Shown: positions 62,246-64,000 of the stretch, in pieces
How positions within the stretch are numbered: the stretch's first letter is position 1
Layout of the letters: every line of letters begins with the position of its first letter
Assembly (NCBI GenBank): GCA_963707135.1
Contig: CAVPOY010000043.1
Location: 180,575-244,574 of the forward strand
Direction: 5' to 3'
Length of the DNA stretch: 64,000 nt
Source: JBGSTR01 sp963707135
GTDB taxonomy: Bacteria > Pseudomonadota > Gammaproteobacteria > Chromatiales > Chromatiaceae
Translations under genes and position numbers: made by a program
Notes under the pieces: model-generated
The model's input: the letters and a program-made list of their open reading frames with translations, nothing else
What the model was told of the DNA's origin: nothing
Database searches by the model: none

Positions 62246-63210
62246 ATGAAGAGAAAGGTGAAGCGCTGGCTGGGCAGGGGTGCGCTGATCGTGGTTGCCG
62301 GATTCGCCGGGCTGAACGCCCTGGCCTTCAACCATGCCGAGGCCATGCTCCGTTTCGCGGATGGCGGCCCGCGCACCACGACGCCGGAGCCCCTCGGTCT
62401 GCTGGCCAGGGTGAAGGTGCTCCTCGCTGGGGTGAACGTCCTGCGGCCCGCAAGCCATCGGCGCCCCTCCGGCTCGCCCCCGACTGCCGGGCGCTGTCCA
62501 TCCCCGGACCGAGCGGCATCGGCCTCGCGTCCTGGTACTGCGACCGCGGCAATGGAACACCGTTGGTCATCCTCTTCCACGGCTACTCCGCGGAGAAGAC
62601 GTCCCTCCTGGGCGAGGCGAGGGCGTTTCTCGATCTCGGGGCATCGGTGATGCTCGTCGACTTCAGGGGCTCGGGCGGATCGTCGGCATCCTATACGACC
62701 GTTGGGGTTCACGAAGCGGAGGACGTCGCCGCTGCCGTGCGCTACGCCCAAATATGGCTGTCGCATGGGAACGACTTCCTTTTCGGCCGGAGCATGGGCG
62801 CTGCGGCCATACTGAGGGCCGTCCACGCGCACGGCGCCGAACCGGATGGCGTGATCTTGGAAGCGGTAATCGACACCTTGCTCAATACGGTGCGTCATCG
62901 CTTCCGCGCCCTGCAGGTTCCGGCGTTTCCGAGCGCGGAGCTGCTGGTCTTCTGGGGTGGGCGGCAATGGGGATTCGATGGTTTCGAGCACAACCCGTCG
63001 GACTATGCCGCGTCTGTTGACTGTCCCACCCTGCTCATGCACGGTGAACGCGATCCCCGGGTCAGCCTGACTGAGGCGCGTCGCGTATTCGACGCCATCC
63101 CCGTCACCAAGGAGCTCGTGACCTTCGAGCGGAGCGGGCACGAATCCTACTTGTCGAGGAACGCCAGCCAGTGGCGAACCGCTGTCGAGCGATTCATTAA
63201 GCGCACATGA
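62246..63210 (+). pseudogene. Alpha/beta hydrolase (frameshifted near the N-terminus)
   Basis: From ATG 62246: a membrane-anchor helix (GALIVVAGFAGLNALAFNHA) and AMLRFADGG. At about 62450 one base is out; the second frame carries the hydrolase fold: LVILFHGYSAEKTSLLGEA, FGRSMGAAAILRA (G-R-S-M-G nucleophile elbow), CPTLLMHGERDPRVS (acid) and FERSGHESY (histidine). Membrane-associated serine esterase of unknown substrate. Its stop overlaps the next start (ATGA). The catalytic triad is complete, so function depends on whether the frameshift is real. Confidence 0.85.
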
Positions 63211-63891
63211 AAGTCTGCATCGTCGGGGCCTCCGGCAAGCTCGGTCAGTACATGGTGCGGCATGCGCTGGATCGTGGCTACGAGGTCGTCGGCGTGTGCC
63301 GCGAGCAGAGCGTCGGCAAGCTCGACGCGTTCGCGGGGCGCATGAAGATCATCCCGGGAGCGACGAACGACCGCGAGGTGATCGAGAGGGCGGTCGCGGG
63401 CTGCGACGGGGTCCTGACTGTCCTGGTCCCCTGGGGCGTCCAGAGCTACGCGACGGGGACGGCGCAGGCGGTGCTCGATTACGCATCGCCGGGCGCGCGT
63501 CTCGTGTTCTCCTGCGGGTGGCACATCACCCGCGATGGGCAGGATCGGTACTCGCGCAGGTTCAAGTGGTTCGGTGGCGGCCTTCGGCTGGCTCGCGCGG
63601 CTCTTCCGTGTCGCGGACCTCGACGATCAGGTCGAAGCCTGCCGGCGCGTGTTCGCCAGCGACACGCGGTGGACGGTCGTGCGCGGGAGCGATCTGGAAG
63701 AGGGGGAGAGCCAGGGCCTGCCCGTGTGGAGTCGGCACGTGGGCGACCCCATCCTCGGGAGCAATCGCACCCGCCGCGTGGATTTCGCCCTGTTCATGGT
63801 GGAGGCCCTGCAGAACGACGAGCTGATTCACGAGGCCCCGGCCATCGTCGGCTGCCAGACACCCTCGGCGCTCGCGCACGCGGCGGCGTGA
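63207..63891 (+). pseudogene. NmrA-like NAD(P)-binding protein (frameshifted)
   Basis: MKVCIVGASGKLGQYMVRHALDRGYEVVGVCRE is the dinucleotide-binding start, followed by IPGATNDREVIERAVAGCDGVLTVL. At about 63573 one base is out in GGTGGCGG; the second frame gives FGWLARLFRVADLDDQVEACRRVFASDTRWTVVRGSDLEEG and ends VGCQTPSALAHAAA at 63891. An atypical SDR of the NmrA/HSCARG group; it may be a redox sensor or reductase. Overlaps the hydrolase by four bases. Confidence 0.82.
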
Positions 63892-64000
63892 TCGTCGGAG
63901 TTTAGGAACGCGCTAGCTTCCAACGAGTGGTGCAGCTGGGCTGATGGCATCAGCTCGGTAACGCAGCCAAGCCGTAACATCGTAGGTCCGGAAAACGCTG

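Overview
The window reads as a high-GC gammaproteobacterial chromosome, probably of the Chromatiales (an inference from gene families; no rRNA is present). The strongest marker is the core block thrS-infC-rpmI-rplT-pheS-pheT-ihfA-merR-tRNA-Pro at 22.5-30.1 kb, in canonical order.

Layout. (1) 0-3.9 kb: the end of a CPA2 cation/proton antiporter, a small lipoprotein, a SIMPL-domain protein, Dps and a DUF2061 membrane protein. (2) 4.2-16.9 kb: a tightly packed, mostly minus-strand cluster. It holds two CFA-synthase-like methyltransferases, DUF1365, an FAD amine-oxidase-like protein, DUF1295, two lipocalins, DUF2878, an ABC1/ADCK kinase-like protein, DUF6134 and an NDUFA9-like protein. It is headed by a divergent MerR regulator with a cobalamin-binding-type C-terminus (LitR/CarH family). 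Matching TGTC-N3-GACA palindromes lie at the two divergent promoter regions, so I read this as a light/B12-controlled membrane-lipid modification regulon. An SDR gene inside it has been reduced by an in-frame internal deletion. (3) 16.8-19.1 kb: an IS4-family element next to a 5'-truncated IS630-type transposase. (4) 19.3-30.1 kb: acuI, class I fumarase, tRNA-Val, the translation block (infC appears to start with AUA) and tRNA-Pro(GGG).

(5) 30-58.3 kb: accessory DNA beginning just after tRNA-Pro, a common integration site, although no integrase is visible. It contains a replication module (an O-like protein with internal iteron-like repeats, plus a DnaC-like ATPase). It also holds two separated pieces of an F/SXT-type conjugation system: traF-traH-traG at 33-39 kb and traD-DUF4400 at 56-58 kb. 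Between them are broken toxin-antitoxin genes, a DUF1566 pseudogene, a CYTH pair, a PfpI-like protein, and a healthy stretch with cytochrome c, MBL-rhodanese, VOC, bacteriohemerythrin and an FMN-dependent glutamate-synthase-like protein. A 1.3-kb IS with recognisable terminal inverted repeats abuts a headless fic gene. Next to it, a RES toxin is fused in frame to the C-terminal half of an intein that sits in the P-loop of TraD. (6) 58.3-64 kb: yedK, several small enzymes and small membrane proteins.

Genes to the left of 30 kb are almost all intact. Between 31 and 64 kb about twenty genes carry single-base frameshifts, many in homopolymers, along with a few nonsense codons. This is either island decay or locally poor sequence. 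For these genes I give the whole span that can be reconstructed and mark them as pseudogenes.
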